From: a virus
IMG/VR virus record: IMGVR_UViG_3300037488_000189
Location: 1-42,809 of that record
Strand: one strand, 5' to 3'
Length of the DNA stretch: 42,809 nucleotides
Part shown: positions 8,901-16,534 of the stretch, in pieces
How positions within the stretch are numbered: the stretch's first letter is position 1
How the letters are laid out: each line of letters opens with the position of its first letter
Made by a program: the position numbers and the translations under genes
Notes under the pieces: generated by a model
Told to the model about the DNA's origin: nothing
Database searches by the model: none
The model's input: only the letters and a program-made list of their open reading frames with translations

Positions 8901-11900
8901 CAGAAACCTTTGAAAGTTCTTTCAAAACCTCATCTACGCTATTCGACATTCTAGATAAGGCTTCTGGGAACTTTGGTATCATCACCTCTCCATTTGGTCC
9001 CTTGTAAGAAAATACCCTAGACATCAATTCTTTCCATTGATTCCTATCTTTTAATGCATTTGGATATTTGTCAAGAAGGGCATCAATTTGTTTCATAACA
9101 TCACCTTCTTTTGAAGGATTGATTTTTGCCGAAAGCTTTTCATTTTTAGGCACTTCAATTCCTGGCTCAGATAATCTCTGATCTATTTGACTCTTCGATG
9201 TCACGCCCTCCTTAGCCTTAGCCTTCTCGCCTTTCCTAAAGAAGCTTGCAACGTCCTCACCTTTGGCAACCTTCTCAGAGATTGTAACCATGAAACCAAG
9301 GATGTCCTCTGGTGTGGCCTGATCTAAAAACTGCTTTTTGCCGGTGAATAGCTCAGCAAACTTGTTGACGATGTCACCGATCTTCTGTAGTAATGTCTTT
9401 TGTTGAGCCGTTAGTGGTCCCTTTCCGAAACCGGATTCTACCAACATACCTCCAAGCTCAGCCATGTACTCCGAGTATTTTACGGCCTCGTAGCCTTTCT
9501 GGCTAGCAAATGCGTCCAAGGCGTCAGCGATATCACCAAAGCCTTGAGCCCTTAGTTGAGAGTCGATGCCTACTGTAAACTCCTTGAATCTAGCTTGGTC
9601 ATTACCGAACGCATCGTTCAGCATTGCCTCCCACGCCTCGTGACCAATTGTACGGCTATCTGCAGTGGACTTGTCAAATACAAGAGCAACTGGCTTTCCG
9701 TCTACAAAGATTGTCTGTCCCTTGGTTCCTGTAGCAAATTCTTCAGCTGTCTGTACAGCCTGTCTCTCACCAACCAATGGCGCCAAGACCTCTACAATTT
9801 GGTTCTGTACATCGTCAATGTTCTCTCCCACTATCATCCTCAACCCCGGTGCCACTACGTTAAGCGACTGCGCTGAATTAGCTAAAGCTTGATCGAAGTT
9901 TGAAACCACCTCAGTGATCTGAGAGAACTCTTCTGGCATAAGAGCCATCTTCTGAGGAGCAAACTTCCTGTCTTGTGGAGATAGGTAACCTTGGTCACCC
10001 TTCTTCATTAATGATCCCTCAGCGTTTCTCATCTGTGGGCCAAAGTTCACCCAAGAGTTCTGACCTCTGGTCTCAGTGGTCATCGCTCTTCTAGCCTTTG
10101 GTGTATACATTCTTGCATGCACGTCCCAAGCATTCTCTTCTCCTACCGGTCCAAATCCGTTACCTCTCTCTGTGTGACCAAAGAAGTCGTGAACAAATCT
10201 GAACAAGTCGTTGTAAAGAAGTGGCTTGCCTGTCTTATCTTTGAAGCCAGACTCTTGAAGCAATTTGTTTTGCTTTCTTTGCTCTTCTGTAATTGGAGCG
10301 TCTCCAAAACCTTGCTCGGTAGAGTAGATGAACATGTGCTTATTGTTCTTCACATCGTCAATCATCTCCTGTGCGTTGGCGTATGGCTCGCCCTCTCCTT
10401 GCCAGATCTCTACCTCGTAACCAGCGTCTACAATGTCCTGATGCTGCTTCGCAGTCTCGTCGGCCATGGCGTTGTAAGCGTCTTGTACCTCTGGGTCATT
10501 GGGAGTGTCTTGTAGGGCCTCGTATGCGTCTGCAATCTTTGATGCATTATCTACGTCTACAGCCTCAATCTTAACGCCCTCTGGCTCAACAATATTATTC
10601 TTCTCCTTGTAGGTCTTGGATATCTCTACAGTCTCTGGGTTTGGTTCGTTGAATAACCGCTTTCCAGCAGGTATTGCTACTTTTTCTTTACCTTCTTCGG
10701 TAACGACTTCAGGTTCTGGTTGGGGTTTTCCTTCGACCACTTCTTCGCCAACTCTGGCTTCTGACTGTACAGGTACTTCACTTGTTGTTTGCTCTTGAAC
10801 GGCATTTGATATATCTATTAGTTCGTTATCAATAGTTGCTATACGCTTCTTTTGTTTGTTTACCAATGAAGGATCTTTTCCTTCGATTTGTTGTGTTAAC
10901 TTTCTTTTTTCTGATAATAGGGAAAATGCGTCAAATTGTTGTTTTTTACCTAGACCCTCTGGCATCATTTTCAATGTAGATAAGAAATCAGACATATCAC
11001 TCTTTTTCTTTTCACCCTCCTCTTTTGTCATTTTACCAGATAGAACTGCGGTGTTTATATTTGCCAGGTACAACTTTGACATCACTGGGTCAGAGGCAAA
11101 CTTTACAGATTTTTCAAATTTGTTTATACCACGTTGATACTGCGCCTCAGATACGAAATTGGTGGCACCACCGAGAATAAATCCTCCAGCACCTTCCATT
11201 GCGGCGCTGTACGACATTTTGTCAATGAACTCCTTACTTCCCCAATCTTCATTCTTGAATATATCCTTACCCTTTATTTCGTTTACGATGTCTTCAATGG
11301 CAATGTCTGAGGCATATTGAATCGCCCCGGTTTCCGCCTCTGACAATACGGACCCAGCTGTTCTGCCTAGGTATCGGCCTGCTACGTTGTTTATTTCAAG
11401 AGTTACTAACTTCTTAACCCCCTCGTACCCCTGCTTTGGTAGAACCTTTTTCAGAACGTTAAATGTCACCGTGTTTACTATGTTTCCCCCTTTGACAACG
11501 GCGTTTGAAAAACCAAGCTTCTCTAATAATGCCTGAGCATATGACGCAGTCCATACGTAGGCATATTTTTCGTTTTCTGACATATCCTTTGCCATTGGAG
11601 AGGAATCCACTTTCTCTTTATAGGACGGGGCCATTGAAAACGTTAATGCCAATTCGCTAACAGGTGCCAACAGGGCAGGAAGGGTTTCTGCAACAGAAAG
11701 ACCCGCTTGACCTAGGAATGGCAAGTCCTCAATATACTCAGGTGATACATCACCAAGATATTCTTTCAGGTTCTGCTTTCCGTATTCTTGAAGGCCCTTT
11801 AAAAAACCCACAGATGTATAATCCTGTGACGCTGTAGCGCCAGTAATGAGTGCCTCTAGGGCACCAACAATGATATTTGACCCACCCTTTAACAGGGCGT

Positions 11901-13101
11901 TTTTTACGGCATCCAAGGCTCCCCCCTCATCTTTTGACAGCTTTGCCCTTTCGGCTGCGGCCATTTTTAGTGCACCACTTGTAAGGTCCATGGACTTTAC
12001 AATTGCACCTTTTTTTAACTCAAACTGATTCGATAAGTCTTCTAGTTCTAACACAATTGCGTCATGCCTAGCCCTTTCGTCCGCTGTAATTGCGGTGCTC
12101 TGAGATTTTATCGATATTTTATTTGCCTCCTCTGATAGTTTTTTTCTTGCGTCATTTATAACGTTTAGCTCATTACTTCCAATTGCTACATTTTTGTTTG
12201 CCTGCTTGACTATGTATTCACCAATTTGGTTATCATACATCCTTCTAAACTGCTGCTCCTCTTCCGGGGCTAATCCCCCCTCCATTAGTTGCAAGAACCT
12301 TTCTGGGGTAAACTTTTTCTCTTTACCCTTAGACCTATCATACATAAACTGCTGCAGAGGGACTGCATATAATGGGTTTTCAAGTTGATCGGATGGGAAT
12401 TCCTGCTTGTCCCCCTCGTCAGATATAACCTCTATATTATCAGCTAAACCAAGTCCGCTGCCTTTTTTCTTAAATGTAAAACCTAGCGATCCGTATTGGT
12501 CGTTTAAAAAATCTATTCTTTGATTATTTGGAATCTCAGATATCTTCTCTGTGTCTACGGCTGCTTTTAAGAAAAATGATGGGTCTCTAGCGTCTATGAA
12601 TGCTTGAAGATTCCTTTTTGCCCTTTCCTCACTTGTCTCTGCCTTTAACTTACCGAGTTCTGAGGACTTGAATAGGCTGGCCTCTACGTTTTTCATGACC
12701 TCCTTCTTCTTTTCCTCACTACCTGGAAGATCTAGAAACGAGCTATACCCTGCTTCTTGTGGAGATGCAGGTTGTTTTACATTTGGAATAATCTCCGGAG
12801 AGGTAATGTCATAACTTTTTCTTACAGAAGGCGCCGAAGGCCCAGCTTTCGGCGTCTCTCCAGAAACCGAAAAAATATCTTTTTGAGCCCCTTGAGAAAG
12901 AGACTCCGTACTTTTTTTTTTAAATCCGTATGCCTCGTCAAAGTCGTCAATAGACTTAACGTCATACTCAGGTGCGATTACTTCCTTAAAGAACAATTGC
13001 CTCTTCTTAGGGTCGGCCAAATATTTCTTAAAGTCGTCAATCGAACCTACTTCGTATGACTTGGATACTTCTGAGTAAAGAGCGTCTATTTTATTTGGCA
13101 T
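2959..13101 (-). CDS. Giant 3380-aa polyvalent virion protein (putative ejected effector)
   Basis: Largest gene, last in the late block. Visible order: N-terminal tandem motif (YEVGSIDDF, then YDVKSIDDF; residues 15-60); hydrophobic stretch about 455-490; glycine-rich patch near 635-650; a domain about 890-1056 with HDFFGH (near 970) and GPVGEENAW; a protease-like domain with HEAWE (H1154, E1155) and AEL (E1215); a module with an HhH-GPD-like segment ending at D1591; a GNAT-like segment with QRKG (Q1924); an ADP-ribosyltransferase-like segment (HYSRAN, H1988; YYT near 2025); a long helical region about 2200-2700; and a hydrophobic C-terminal stretch near 3184-3207. SRSQK-like seams occur near 1300, 1834, 1961 and 2208. 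The architecture matches phage polyvalent proteins thought to enter the host with the DNA. Individual domain names are inferred. No RNA polymerase catalytic motif was found. Confidence 0.85.
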   Translation of the reverse strand: MPNKIDALYSEVSKSYEVGSIDDFKKYLADPKKRQLFFKEVIAPEYDVKSIDDFDEAYGFKKKSTESLSQGAQKDIFSVSGETPKAGPSAPSVRKSYDITSPEIIPNVKQPASPQEAGYSSFLDLPGSEEKKKEVMKNVEASLFKSSELGKLKAETSEERAKRNLQAFIDARDPSFFLKAAVDTEKISEIPNNQRIDFLNDQYGSLGFTFKKKGSGLGLADNIEVISDEGDKQEFPSDQLENPLYAVPLQQFMYDRSKGKEKKFTPERFLQLMEGGLAPEEEQQFRRMYDNQIGEYIVKQANKNVAIGSNELNVINDARKKLSEEANKISIKSQSTAITADERARHDAIVLELEDLSNQFELKKGAIVKSMDLTSGALKMAAAERAKLSKDEGGALDAVKNALLKGGSNIIVGALEALITGATASQDYTSVGFLKGLQEYGKQNLKEYLGDVSPEYIEDLPFLGQAGLSVAETLPALLAPVSELALTFSMAPSYKEKVDSSPMAKDMSENEKYAYVWTASYAQALLEKLGFSNAVVKGGNIVNTVTFNVLKKVLPKQGYEGVKKLVTLEINNVAGRYLGRTAGSVLSEAETGAIQYASDIAIEDIVNEIKGKDIFKNEDWGSKEFIDKMSYSAAMEGAGGFILGGATNFVSEAQYQRGINKFEKSVKFASDPVMSKLYLANINTAVLSGKMTKEEGEKKKSDMSDFLSTLKMMPEGLGKKQQFDAFSLLSEKRKLTQQIEGKDPSLVNKQKKRIATIDNELIDISNAVQEQTTSEVPVQSEARVGEEVVEGKPQPEPEVVTEEGKEKVAIPAGKRLFNEPNPETVEISKTYKEKNNIVEPEGVKIEAVDVDNASKIADAYEALQDTPNDPEVQDAYNAMADETAKQHQDIVDAGYEVEIWQGEGEPYANAQEMIDDVKNNKHMFIYSTEQGFGDAPITEEQRKQNKLLQESGFKDKTGKPLLYNDLFRFVHDFFGHTERGNGFGPVGEENAWDVHARMYTPKARRAMTTETRGQNSWVNFGPQMRNAEGSLMKKGDQGYLSPQDRKFAPQKMALMPEEFSQITEVVSNFDQALANSAQSLNVVAPGLRMIVGENIDDVQNQIVEVLAPLVGERQAVQTAEEFATGTKGQTIFVDGKPVALVFDKSTADSRTIGHEAWEAMLNDAFGNDQARFKEFTVGIDSQLRAQGFGDIADALDAFASQKGYEAVKYSEYMAELGGMLVESGFGKGPLTAQQKTLLQKIGDIVNKFAELFTGKKQFLDQATPEDILGFMVTISEKVAKGEDVASFFRKGEKAKAKEGVTSKSQIDQRLSEPGIEVPKNEKLSAKINPSKEGDVMKQIDALLDKYPNALKDRNQWKELMSRVFSYKGPNGEVMIPKFPEALSRMSNSVDEVLKELSKVSDKQRELASSGLEGTKEIGKLYKEGKMDETDTGLYFLWNIMSIGISPYPQEAGFLRAVENGVDSFIKKSAEGKFLSGKEIDYKGEKIDSGLADYYDWVDQTLPKGVAGSGSKANLRSFGSAFLSKASTKIETGEFKGLTKMESLHKILSDRTTPTNELRRKWLSNLSGMSFNNKIFDFILLTTGRSDLFVIDRVRTEHFWDSDKLKKDSGLKPTTSIYDGSELSFGKTTGAGYSKMLSDVPGLVFAELANRTMQPVVKEAYQKIGVKDSPDVGRFHWETWVAASSQEVSHGSIDAIVQRKASGEITDAGIRQGKYGAWDFNFAYRKRAGKPFMYEFTDEDGSVYEFDDIAPIYEEISNQNQKKNYGNDSDRFILKDENGNIIKRKTEKIDNAWYDQPGVDKQKYFDYLKSQAKEVIPAPNVIEDQGVVIEKPKVTSRSQKAIDDIAKNYPNSELAKQEGNAIGSSKITVDGKDVYIQAIEFPENASVKPVIAWSNKGENIAFANFRQNKDGAWYSMQSETNKSLQRKGVMTAIYNLAEKAIGKIVESKEQTPEVKAFWAKRKSRSQKNVPPVVDEVLTDDGKGNYLFVHYSRANRDVIKPMSGSNSNFTSREEVSAISAVGGVAMYYTKAGQKESGVGDVPHTVLVPKDKVYFYGSTEKGTVSHDPEGFEEEARQRFQAYRNRGNEDRPTKYAFDANNSAAWVTKVAAENGYDMLVTNWGGPKSYRAQTTKALKPEAEYTGFKIPEPVVFEVGDEISLYGRYATIVAVDGDVLTYESPNAFGRFDTGKFTLSPYTSYKITMIEKAKPSVTTRSQKVEVKTIPGYDRMMNEVEGIMDKTINRGGSYNQASANAINYIQKSASYERADDSQREQIIRDFKKIRGEKFKVAPSVAKILGQIEDVKKITVKESTALKDQIKLEAKAARDSAAFVKQLRMDISGRLKSMVGRGMMSARQATAIISRYDKMNILNPVMRDRFVDYMSRVFQSAEYMDKIKEASKLRASIKKNMKSAANQAEIAKLAKDFGDIDPSRVENIDDYINNATQMLNAVARKTGDPLMRSLVNAADMASYIETEIDLQVEQIKNELLDKYKELVDAGVLSSDMTINEIKKVVAAIEENDNEAVAKEEKARAAVKEMMEEVSPLILQIVKTGEDPFTGEPITLTQDEKRSLVALANMDTDNLSLSSAIQVLEYANNFVANGITSGIDGMVSLYQGDLNAGDLVDDGIKSIPLSKYFSKFVGKVWGEGFATLPMLNKLLWGNTRRAITVSEKAGINGVSNGKAKALKMVDTAVKQYVKQFSKVKDFLASENVVERGVFAFMSRNVIGDEFQAQDEFNRRKSLIEETIQALTDVDNNTDAEIKKGEVIQKVYDKVLKDAKNIDDVKKNVSQINQDAVNWWINKWSENFDRLDEVSRNVYNTQLSRDIDFTPDRYQLKEAPTATEEDFDSGFFGNFEYVDTSKSGSLRKNNRIANLPKDKNGVKTRIVNLDFDVNNVNAFTNAMVDVETASSVMQMKGFVTSKNFSKLFSNKEDKNLYKKRLIKYVNRAKGGSYIDQNELAKANRIINTIASFGVAKALFSVSQPFKQFFPPMINTFVQTGRFDLNKLLYGGGMTFIDSSGYPIANRGVASQGELKSINRQLVEAEKNLAMRGLDGVAEFSNKALEITLKNPDIFAARASWLSFYLSKLKKDGVNISGIDFKNHELNKAAADYAQAMVDSQQNISDTDMQGEIFASKQPATVFLRRAILPLMTFTLNQKTRIWSDVRTLSNDVSSKDDKREAAKSLSGALVELVAFQGIVLAFKELYNVVAAAIMGEDEDEEQKKIRKMRQAQSTAQAFMKDFFLPPIPGMDIAASKGINYLLDETGLSDELPYKWYGIEDEEQKFRLYDKMNQGYLDMLGTQGIAAEKGLELIDYYDAAIDGEFTKEYNGNKVKKALMEEDLDIARMNAVIMTAYYGGLLPSDMANIVNIMNKKIQKRAEQVDED

Positions 13102-13103
13102 GT

Positions 13104-14531
13104 TTATGTTCCTGGTAATTTTTTCTTTTGAGTTGTACTTGTATTAGGCCTATAAGATTGACCCGATCTAACATAACTTTGGTTATAGTCCTGTGGTAAT
13201 ATACCTTGGTTCCATGCCTCGTTCTTATCTACAGACTGTGATTTTGCAAGTATGTCAGCAAATACACTTCTAATTTGAGATGCATTTACAGTTCTAGTAA
13301 CAACAGCTTTACTTGGCCTTGGACGTTCTCCCGCTGCCTTCTGTTTTTCAGTAGGCTCGGAGTATCCATAAGTATAAAATCTGTATTTACCATCACTGCC
13401 CCGTTCTACTTTTTCTACAAAAGAGTTCGGCTCTCCAGGGAGCGCTCTAGACTTTAATATAGCGTTTGCAAAAACTGGATCTTCTGCAGCAAACGATGCG
13501 TAATCCATTATCAAGTTAGGAGTTTTAGCCCCTCCACTTCCTCCATCTCCGCCGCTACCACTAGCTGCTTTAATAGGTTCTGGCTGTTCTCTGAGCTTTT
13601 CTACCTCTGCATCAACCTGTCTTTCAACTACAGTCTGAGCGGCCTTTAACTGCTCTGGAGTTAGCTTAGGAGTAGCGATACCATTTGGCCCCATGACCAA
13701 CTGAATACCCTTTCCTGCAGGGATATTCTTCTTCTGTTGCTCAGTCTCGTAGAACTCGTAATCTCCAACGTAGTCAGACAATATACTTGCTGCTGATCTT
13801 GGATTCTTTAACAAAGAAGCTGCAAAGTTTTCTTTTGCCTTTGTGTATGCAGGGTTCAACTGAGCAGACTTGGTCCAGAAGTTTTTGTACCTAGGGTCGC
13901 TTGGATCGTATCCCGTAACTGCACCTAGGTTCTTTGTAAAGCCAGCAACCTGACCCAACAAGTCCACCTTCTCTGGTGTCTGATTCTCTGGGTTAAGCAT
14001 AGACATAAAGTCAACAACCATTCCGGTGTTTGGATCAGACAAAACTATTGAGCCACTTTGGTCTACTACAAAGTTCTTGCCTGACAGGTCTGATAAACCT
14101 GCCTGTTTTTCAAGCATGTATGCCCCAAGAGCTGACGCCTTTGGGTCGTTCAAGTACTCTGTATTTTTAGTTATAATATCGTTGTAAGACTTAGCGAAGT
14201 CGCCTACTAGCTTCCAGTCACCAGACATCTTTCCAACACGGGCCTTGTACTCGGTAGGAGTAATCCTTCCGGCCATCAATTCCTTCTTGAGGTCTAACGT
14301 ATTAGCCCTTACACGGTCAGCGCCCTGTAGAATCTTCTCGTTAAATACGTTTGACTGCCCGGGTTTGTACTGCTTTGATGCAGATACTAGATCATCAGCA
14401 GACTTCTCAAGAGACGCACGCTGTTCCTCACGATCTTTTTGTATCGTATTGTATCCAGTAATAGCCTTGTCAGCTATTCCCGCCCAATCAATGGCATCGG
14501 CTCTTCCTTGATAACCTAAGTATTCTGCCAT
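13104..14531 (-). CDS. Putative internal virion (ejection) protein, 475 aa
   Basis: Soluble, charged, mostly helical. The N-terminus (MAEYLGYQGRADAIDWAGIA) is followed by a helical stretch rich in K, E and Q up to about residue 110. A glycine-serine linker (SGSGGDGGSGGA, about 327-338) separates a C-terminal domain, and the tail is basic (QKKKLPGT). No catalytic motif or membrane segment is seen. It sits 3 bases from its neighbours on both sides, between the 246-aa and giant proteins, a position typical of internal core or ejection proteins of short-tailed phages. Function is inferred from position only. Confidence 0.65.
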   Translation of the reverse strand: MAEYLGYQGRADAIDWAGIADKAITGYNTIQKDREEQRASLEKSADDLVSASKQYKPGQSNVFNEKILQGADRVRANTLDLKKELMAGRITPTEYKARVGKMSGDWKLVGDFAKSYNDIITKNTEYLNDPKASALGAYMLEKQAGLSDLSGKNFVVDQSGSIVLSDPNTGMVVDFMSMLNPENQTPEKVDLLGQVAGFTKNLGAVTGYDPSDPRYKNFWTKSAQLNPAYTKAKENFAASLLKNPRSAASILSDYVGDYEFYETEQQKKNIPAGKGIQLVMGPNGIATPKLTPEQLKAAQTVVERQVDAEVEKLREQPEPIKAASGSGGDGGSGGAKTPNLIMDYASFAAEDPVFANAILKSRALPGEPNSFVEKVERGSDGKYRFYTYGYSEPTEKQKAAGERPRPSKAVVTRTVNASQIRSVFADILAKSQSVDKNEAWNQGILPQDYNQSYVRSGQSYRPNTSTTQKKKLPGT

Positions 14532-14533
14532 GG

Positions 14534-15274
14534 TTAATCTATAAAGCTAAAAGTTCCGTCTGAATTCATTCTCATATTTGCTGGGTTAACTCTTCTAGAC
14601 CCTCCCATTACTCCCGCTGGATATGACAATCCAGGGGCTGGAGTATAAGGCGCTTTGGGGACTACCGTCTTTGCTGTGCTTATGCCCATTGGTTTGATTG
14701 CGCTCAAGTCTGGAGCCTTTTTTTGCTCAGAATACAACGCTTGGTTTTCTGCAATAGACTCACCCATTGAAGTTAGTCCAGCGAATGCTCCAGAAATACC
14801 TTGGTTTACCTGTTGCTTATTTTGAAGTGCAGACATTTGGGCTCCATACAATTCGGAATCTCCCAAGTCAAACTCTCTCTCCATTCTTCGGCCCTCAATA
14901 CCCTGTCTGTTCTGTGAACGGTAAAGGTCTCTGTTATACTCAGCCTGTTGAAGGTCAGCGGATAGCTCTTGGTTTGCTTGATTGCCAGCCTGTACCATTG
15001 ATGGCACACCTCCGAGAACCCCAGCGGCTCCAGTCTCTTGCAAGGCCTGTAGTCCAGAGGCTGCTTGCTGTTGAATACCCTGCTGTGCCAAGTCGTATCC
15101 CATTGTTGGGACTTGAAGACCAGCCGAGTAATCGGTCTCTGTTAAACCACGAAGACGTGACGCTGCTTCTTTAGCCGCTGCCTCGTCTTTCTTTCTTCTT
15201 TGGTTGGCAGAAATTGCCTGTCCAGCGCTTGCTGCGGCTCCTGCTGCTGCTATGATTGATGTTACTGCGGGCAT
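14534..15274 (-). CDS. Alanine/glutamine-rich internal virion protein, 246 aa
   Basis: The N-terminus is strikingly small-residue rich (IIAAAGAAASAGQAIS), then basic (NQRRKKDEAA). The centre is full of Q, A and G with periodic helical patterns (QQGIQQQAASGLQALQ). This is the style of podovirus DNA-ejection proteins, whose Ala/Gly-rich helices insert into or cross membranes. It precedes the 475-aa and 3380-aa genes with 1-2-base gaps, so the three may form one ejectosome set. There is no enzyme motif. Confidence 0.65.
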   Translation of the reverse strand: MPAVTSIIAAAGAAASAGQAISANQRRKKDEAAAKEAASRLRGLTETDYSAGLQVPTMGYDLAQQGIQQQAASGLQALQETGAAGVLGGVPSMVQAGNQANQELSADLQQAEYNRDLYRSQNRQGIEGRRMEREFDLGDSELYGAQMSALQNKQQVNQGISGAFAGLTSMGESIAENQALYSEQKKAPDLSAIKPMGISTAKTVVPKAPYTPAPGLSYPAGVMGGSRRVNPANMRMNSDGTFSFID

Positions 15275-15275
15275 T

Positions 15276-15683
15276 TTATAATGTTTTTATGAGCTCAGTA
15301 CAACCAACGCTGCCCTGTTGAAAGCCACACTCAATAAACTTATTGATCAGTGGCTGGCTCTTCAAAGAAACATAAGCATACCTCGCTCCGTTTAGTTTCG
15401 CATATTCAGTCAATGTGTCAACTAAGAACATAATAGCTTGCTTCCTATCCTTGTCCTTGTAGTTGATGTTAGATACCACAAACTCTACCCACACTGCTTT
15501 AGAATTGGTAAAGTAAAGATACCCAGCGCAGATGTCAACACCGTCTTTTGATACGATAATGCCACCATTGCCATTGTCTGGCAAGAAGTCTTTGGCGGGA
15601 GGAGTCCATCTCCAATCATTCCACCACCCACAAAGGATGTTGTCATAATCGTCTTCTGAAAGAAACCTTGCCTGAAAACCCAT
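15276..15683 (-). CDS. GNAT-like N-acetyltransferase, 135 aa
   Basis: Short single-domain protein beginning MGFQARFLSEDDYDNILCGWWNDW, with a GIIVSKDGVDICAGYLYF strand pair, WVEFVVSN, a helix (QAIMFLVDTLTEYAKLNGA) and a C-terminal LINKFIECGFQQG that matches the end of the GNAT fold (xxFYxxxGF). The acyl-CoA loop is poorly conserved, so it may be a degenerate or structural version. It is the first gene after its own TATCTTTG box and leads directly into the internal-protein genes, suggesting it is made with them and could modify a virion or host protein. Confidence 0.65.
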   Translation of the reverse strand: MGFQARFLSEDDYDNILCGWWNDWRWTPPAKDFLPDNGNGGIIVSKDGVDICAGYLYFTNSKAVWVEFVVSNINYKDKDRKQAIMFLVDTLTEYAKLNGARYAYVSLKSQPLINKFIECGFQQGSVGCTELIKTL

Positions 15684-15690
15684 TGCTACG

Positions 15691-15698
15691 CAAAGATA
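15691..15698 (-). promoter_or_regulatory. TATCTTTG promoter box, 7 nt before the GNAT start
   Basis: On the minus strand TATCTTTG is followed by seven bases (CGTAGCA) and the ATG at 15683. It lies in the 21-base gap after the 270-aa gene and would restart transcription for GNAT, the two internal proteins and the giant gene. No clear -33 element. Confidence 0.6.
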
Positions 15699-15704
15699 GC
15701 GAAG

Positions 15705-16517
15705 TTATGGGTAACTTTTAAATATCTGTGAAGAAATTGCAAATAATTCAACCGCATCTGAATCAGTGTTTGTCAGAGTGGTTTCCATGTAGTATCCCCT
15801 AGCTCCGTAAGACTCAGCAACGGCATTTTTAATTACATAGGCAAAGTCGTTAATATTTACAGCGTTTGCTGGAATATTGACAACTATCCTGTTTCCGATA
15901 CTTGGGTCATTGATGATATCATCAACATTCCCGACCAACTTAATGACGCTGGTAATTGCATCTACAATGTACAATACGTCACCTCCACTTGGCGGGGACA
16001 CTGTCGGGTCAAACACGCTTATTGAGTTTGGTATTTCAAAGTTGAAGTACACGCTAAGGTATCCTGTTCCGGGAGCAATTGTAGCCAGAGCTACTTTACC
16101 AATTCCCTGCGTAGATAGAGCCTTGAAGTCAATGGTGTTGGGGTTTCGCCTTACGTATGTAAAGTAACCACCCTCCTTCTCCTCGAAGTAGCTACTGGCC
16201 ATTGACCCGGCGCTTAGATCCGTGATTACCGAAGCGCTCCACCTATGGTCAGAGTCATAAGACAGGGTCTTGAACATCTTGGTCTCAGCCGGAGCATCGT
16301 TCAATATAACGGTAATAGTCGATGGATCTGGAGACGAGGGTAGCAAAGGGTCCTTGTACCAGTTGTTTCTACGTGTGTTGGTATTGTGTTTCCACATCTC
16401 TCCGTTTTTGAACGTGTACATGAAGCTGTTCATGTGTTCCATCCACTCTGGGAAGTATGAGTGGAACGATGTCCACCCTTCGAGAGCCGGTGAGTATGTA
16501 AGAGTATAGTTAGCCAT
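15705..16517 (-). CDS. Tail/virion structural protein of crAss-like style, 270 aa
   Basis: The N-terminus reads TLTYSPALEGWTSFHSYFPE, then WMEHMNSFMYTFKNGEMWKHN and a TRRNNWY patch. This layout (SFHSYxPxxM...MNxxxYTFxxGxxxxHN) recurs in virion proteins of crAss-like and related Bacteroidota podoviruses and marks a beta-rich tail component. The C-terminal half (residues about 170-260) has ISVFDP, VGNVDDIINDPSIGNRI and alternating beta strands. It follows the 1970-aa tail protein and has its own promoter box, so it is probably assembled next to it. Exact location in the tail is unknown. Confidence 0.7.
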   Translation of the reverse strand: MANYTLTYSPALEGWTSFHSYFPEWMEHMNSFMYTFKNGEMWKHNTNTRRNNWYKDPLLPSSPDPSTITVILNDAPAETKMFKTLSYDSDHRWSASVITDLSAGSMASSYFEEKEGGYFTYVRRNPNTIDFKALSTQGIGKVALATIAPGTGYLSVYFNFEIPNSISVFDPTVSPPSGGDVLYIVDAITSVIKLVGNVDDIINDPSIGNRIVVNIPANAVNINDFAYVIKNAVAESYGARGYYMETTLTNTDSDAVELFAISSQIFKSYP

Positions 16518-16521
16518 TATG

Positions 16522-16529
16522 CAAAGTTA
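16522..16529 (-). promoter_or_regulatory. TAACTTTG promoter box, 4 nt before the ATG
   Basis: TAACTTTG, then CATA, then ATG (16517) on the minus strand. One of six boxes with exactly 4 nt between box and start codon; it lies in a 17-base intergenic gap. Confidence 0.6.
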
Positions 16530-16534
16530 CGATA

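Noticed and set aside
2959-13101. Virion RNA polymerase
   Set aside because: Length and position recall giant phage RNA polymerases, but no DxDGD or T7-like palm motifs were seen; effector-type domains are visible instead.
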